A DNA stretch of 64,000 nucleotides from an uncultured Methylococcaceae bacterium (GTDB lineage Bacteria > Pseudomonadota > Gammaproteobacteria > Methylococcales > Methylomonadaceae), in the NCBI GenBank assembly GCA_903938485.1, contig CAJADF010000108.1, positions 62,001-126,000 on the forward strand, in the 5' to 3' direction. Of this stretch, positions 61,854 through 64,000 are shown piece by piece. The notes beneath the pieces are model-generated. The model saw only the letters and a program-made list of their open reading frames with translations. It had not been told where the DNA came from and searched no databases. The translations under genes were made by a program, and so were the position numbers. The number at the start of each line of letters is the position of its first letter. The stretch's first letter is position 1.

Positions 61854-64000
61854 TTATTTTCTAGGTGGTACTGCCACTTTATCAGTATCCTGATATATTC
61901 CGGTTAATTTACGTTTAAACTCACCAGAAATAACCCTAGAATCCTGCTTACTTTTAACGACTCTTGGGGTAATCAATACAACTAACTCTTGCTTAAGCTT
62001 ATTGTTATCGGTTCCACCAAATAATGATCCTATCAATGGCAAATCATATAACCAAGGGATACCATTTTTACTATTATCATTACTTTCATCAATTAAGCCA
62101 CCTAATACAATAGTCTCTCCATCTTGCACAGCAACAGAGCTATTAATTTCTTTTTTATCTATAGTAGCTGAGGCAGTAACTCCTATAGTAGTTTTTATAG
62201 GCTTACTTACAATCTGACTTAATTTCATAATCACCATACCATTAGCGTTAACTCTCGGAGTTACCTCCAGAGTCACACCTGTATCTTTATATTGAATTGA
62301 GTTTGATGTTGATAAACCTCCTAATCCAGGTGCAGATGTTGTACCTGTTTGTATAGGAATTTGTTGCCCCACATTAATTTTAGCCTTCTGATTATTTAGC
62401 ACCATCAGAGAGGGTGAAGAAATCACATTCACATTACTTGCCGTGGCTTGGGCATTTAAAAGTGCTTGAACAGCTCCTGAGGTATATATAGCACTCAATC
62501 CACCCGTTGCGGCGGCAGCGGCTGCCTGGGCTGTTGCTGTCGTTAAAGAATCGCCTCCTGGCGGAGTAGAAATACTACCACCGGCAACACCCTTATGAGC
62601 TAAATACCAAGATATACCGTACTTCAATTCATTATTTAAGGATACAGACACAACCGTTGCATCAATTAAAACTTGTAATGGCATTACATCTAATTGACTA
62701 ATTACCGGCAAGATAGTTTCATAATCCTGAGCTGAAGCCACAATAATAATTGAATTATTAGCTTCATCAGCAATAATTTTAACTTTACCAATATTAGAAA
62801 TTGAACCTCCGCCAATTCCAGACTCCTTAGGTTGGTCTGCATCTTGATCAACAGCATTTGCAGCAAAAATACCTAAGTTACTTGAAAACCAGTGACTAGT
62901 ATCGGATGTGGAATTATTTGAACCACCATCAACATTAGAAGTACTTCCAGAACCAGATGATCCTCCATTATAACTTGAAGAGCTAGTCCCTCCATTCGAT
63001 GAACTACCACTTCCTCCACTAGCACCGACACTAGAACTCGATGAATCCTGATTTGAGAGCGTATCGGCAGTTTCCCCTGGCGCGACCTTAGCGGAAGTAT
63101 CGCTACTTTTTGAACTAGAAAATATTTGATTTAGCGTAGCCGCTAATTTCTTTGCATCAACATGTTGAACCTTATAAACGTTAACACCACCACCTGAAGC
63201 CGTATTCGCTTTATCCAATCGAGCAATCCAACTATCTACATCATCCAAATATCTAGCTTGATGAGTAACGGCTAAAATTGCATTTAAGCGTTTTATGGGT
63301 ATAAATTGGAAAAAATCTCCATCACTGCCCTTACCTTTTTGAGAAAAAACGCCTTGTAACTCTTTAATAATAGTTCCAGGATCTACATGTACTAATGTAA
63401 ATAAACCAAACGATCGACCTTTTAGTACATCAATATCAAAAGTATTAATCATATCAATCACTCTGGCAATTTCATCCGCATTGCCAGACGCCACTAAAAT
63501 ATTGCGTTTACCATCAACATTTAAAATGGTCTTTTCTTGCACTAAAGGCTTAATAATATCAACAATATCTTGTACGGCCACATTTTTAACTGGTATTACC
63601 CGCGTCTGAAATCCCGCTGCTTTAGCTGATAAATCAGAAGTAAATAGTGCATCTGCAGTTGGTTCTATATGGTAAATTTTGCCATCTTTCACTAGAGCTG
63701 CATTATTCATGCGTAGCACCATTTCCAGAGCAGGCAATAACTCTTCTTTAGTTAAAGGTTCAGTTGTCTGTAAGGTAACTTTACCCGTCACTTTAGGACT
63801 TAAAACATAACTTTGTCCCAAAATATCACTCAACACCACCTTAGCGACTTCACCTAAATCTGCATCATCAAAATTTAAGCTATATGAGCCTGAACCTTTA
63901 GTTCCTAAAGACCGACTCTTTTGTGGAGCGCTTGAAACATATCTATCAGTGCCTGGATAAATCTCTTTATTAGCCTCAAGCACAGGTGCTTTATTTTCTA
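61854..64000 (-). CDS. gspD: Type II secretion system secretin (partial, N-terminus outside window)
   Basis: At least 715 residues visible; the frame continues without a stop to base 64000, so the true start is outside. The first visible domain (YSLNFDDADLGEVAKVVLSD) is N0-like, followed by N1-N3 repeats (QTRVIPVKNVAVQDIVDII, GLFTLVHVDPGTIIKELQGV, VNVYKVQHVDAKKLAATLNQ). The C-terminal secretin domain has VPIPIQTGT-like QIPIQTG, NSIQYKDTGVTLEVTPRVN and VVLGGLIDES. A long Ser/Gly-rich insert (about residues 295-360 from the visible start) interrupts the N3 domain. Confidence 0.93.
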   Translation of the reverse strand, partial: ENKAPVLEANKEIYPGTDRYVSSAPQKSRSLGTKGSGSYSLNFDDADLGEVAKVVLSDILGQSYVLSPKVTGKVTLQTTEPLTKEELLPALEMVLRMNNAALVKDGKIYHIEPTADALFTSDLSAKAAGFQTRVIPVKNVAVQDIVDIIKPLVQEKTILNVDGKRNILVASGNADEIARVIDMINTFDIDVLKGRSFGLFTLVHVDPGTIIKELQGVFSQKGKGSDGDFFQFIPIKRLNAILAVTHQARYLDDVDSWIARLDKANTASGGGVNVYKVQHVDAKKLAATLNQIFSSSKSSDTSAKVAPGETADTLSNQDSSSSSVGASGGSGSSSNGGTSSSSYNGGSSGSGSTSNVDGGSNNSTSDTSHWFSSNLGIFAANAVDQDADQPKESGIGGGSISNIGKVKIIADEANNSIIIVASAQDYETILPVISQLDVMPLQVLIDATVVSVSLNNELKYGISWYLAHKGVAGGSISTPPGGDSLTTATAQAAAAAATGGLSAIYTSGAVQALLNAQATASNVNVISSPSLMVLNNQKAKINVGQQIPIQTGTTSAPGLGGLSTSNSIQYKDTGVTLEVTPRVNANGMVIMKLSQIVSKPIKTTIGVTASATIDKKEINSSVAVQDGETIVLGGLIDESNDNSKNGIPWLYDLPLIGSLFGGTDNNKLKQELVVLITPRVVKSKQDSRVISGEFKRKLTGIYQDTDKVAVPPRK

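Overview
The window looks like a chromosomal segment of an AT-rich gammaproteobacterium, most probably a methanotroph of the order Methylococcales. This is an inference from gene content: a four-gene ABC cassette of the type linked to PQQ-dependent alcohol oxidation, VPLPA-CTERM surface proteins, a DUF4266/DUF3570 module, an HvfA-type (bufferin-like) metallopeptide operon, and typical gammaproteobacterial housekeeping genes (cmoA, mpl, apaGH, purEK, argB, dut). No rRNA, CRISPR array, intact insertion sequence or prophage was seen.

Layout. 1-6.5 kb: trmN6 (cut by the window edge), an orphan batD, a tiny membrane peptide, a GT39 glycosyltransferase with a PAP2 phosphatase, a PfkB sugar kinase and a MOSC protein. 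6.6-10.4 kb: the PQQ-associated ABC cassette (binding protein, beta-propeller, ATPase, permease). 10.6-11.5 kb: a membrane-anchored unknown and tRNA-Gly/tRNA-Cys. 11.5-23.4 kb: an accessory region of secreted and surface proteins on the minus strand, a PhoB-like response regulator, and divergent RTX and DUF1566 proteins. 24-32 kb: a methyltransferase, a Cys/His repeat lipoprotein, an apparently Fur-controlled porin/FMN-binding/membrane-protein operon, an Fn3 protein, a 21-bp periodic DNA array and a TonB receptor. 32-43.5 kb: argB, dut, DUF2782, DUF748, amtB-glnK, aas, ppk2, nth. 43.6-45.7 kb: HvfA-type precursor, MNIO oxidase and partner protein. 46-64 kb: purEK, cmoA, a lipoprotein hydrolase, sbcC, mpl, apaGH, an MFS transporter, mtnBDC, DUF475, rpiA and gspD (cut by the right edge).

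The most unusual region is 11.5-22.1 kb. Two minus-strand genes, the YcnI-like secreted protein (start 20471) and the response regulator (start 21649), have the same promoter layout. Each has a GG-N10-GC sigma-54 box about 110-130 nt upstream of the start codon and, about 150 nt further up, two copies of a palindrome (core GTGTGTCATATGACACAC or a variant) whose centres are exactly 31 bp apart. This is what an NtrC-class enhancer looks like. Downstream of the first promoter lies a run of up to nine same-strand genes, nearly all exported: two proteins predicted to mature with an N-terminal histidine (a copper-site hallmark), two VPLPA-CTERM proteins, a HEAT/STN-like protein, a TlpA thioredoxin, a DUF4266 lipoprotein ending in Gly-Gly-Gly-Cys-Gly-Cys-Tyr, and a Met/His-rich DUF3570 outer-membrane barrel. 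I read this as a sigma-54-controlled envelope system, possibly for copper or redox handling. The functional reading is inference; the promoter geometry is visible in the sequence.

A second metal-related system is the compact operon at 43.6-45.7 kb: a secreted six-cysteine precursor, a DUF692 (MNIO) enzyme and a DUF2063 partner. A 9-bp hairpin after the precursor may set the precursor:enzyme ratio. A third oddity is about 300 bp of non-coding DNA (29366-29667) carrying nine AATAGR boxes on a 21-bp register, which resembles transposase-binding arrays at ends of Tn7-like elements.
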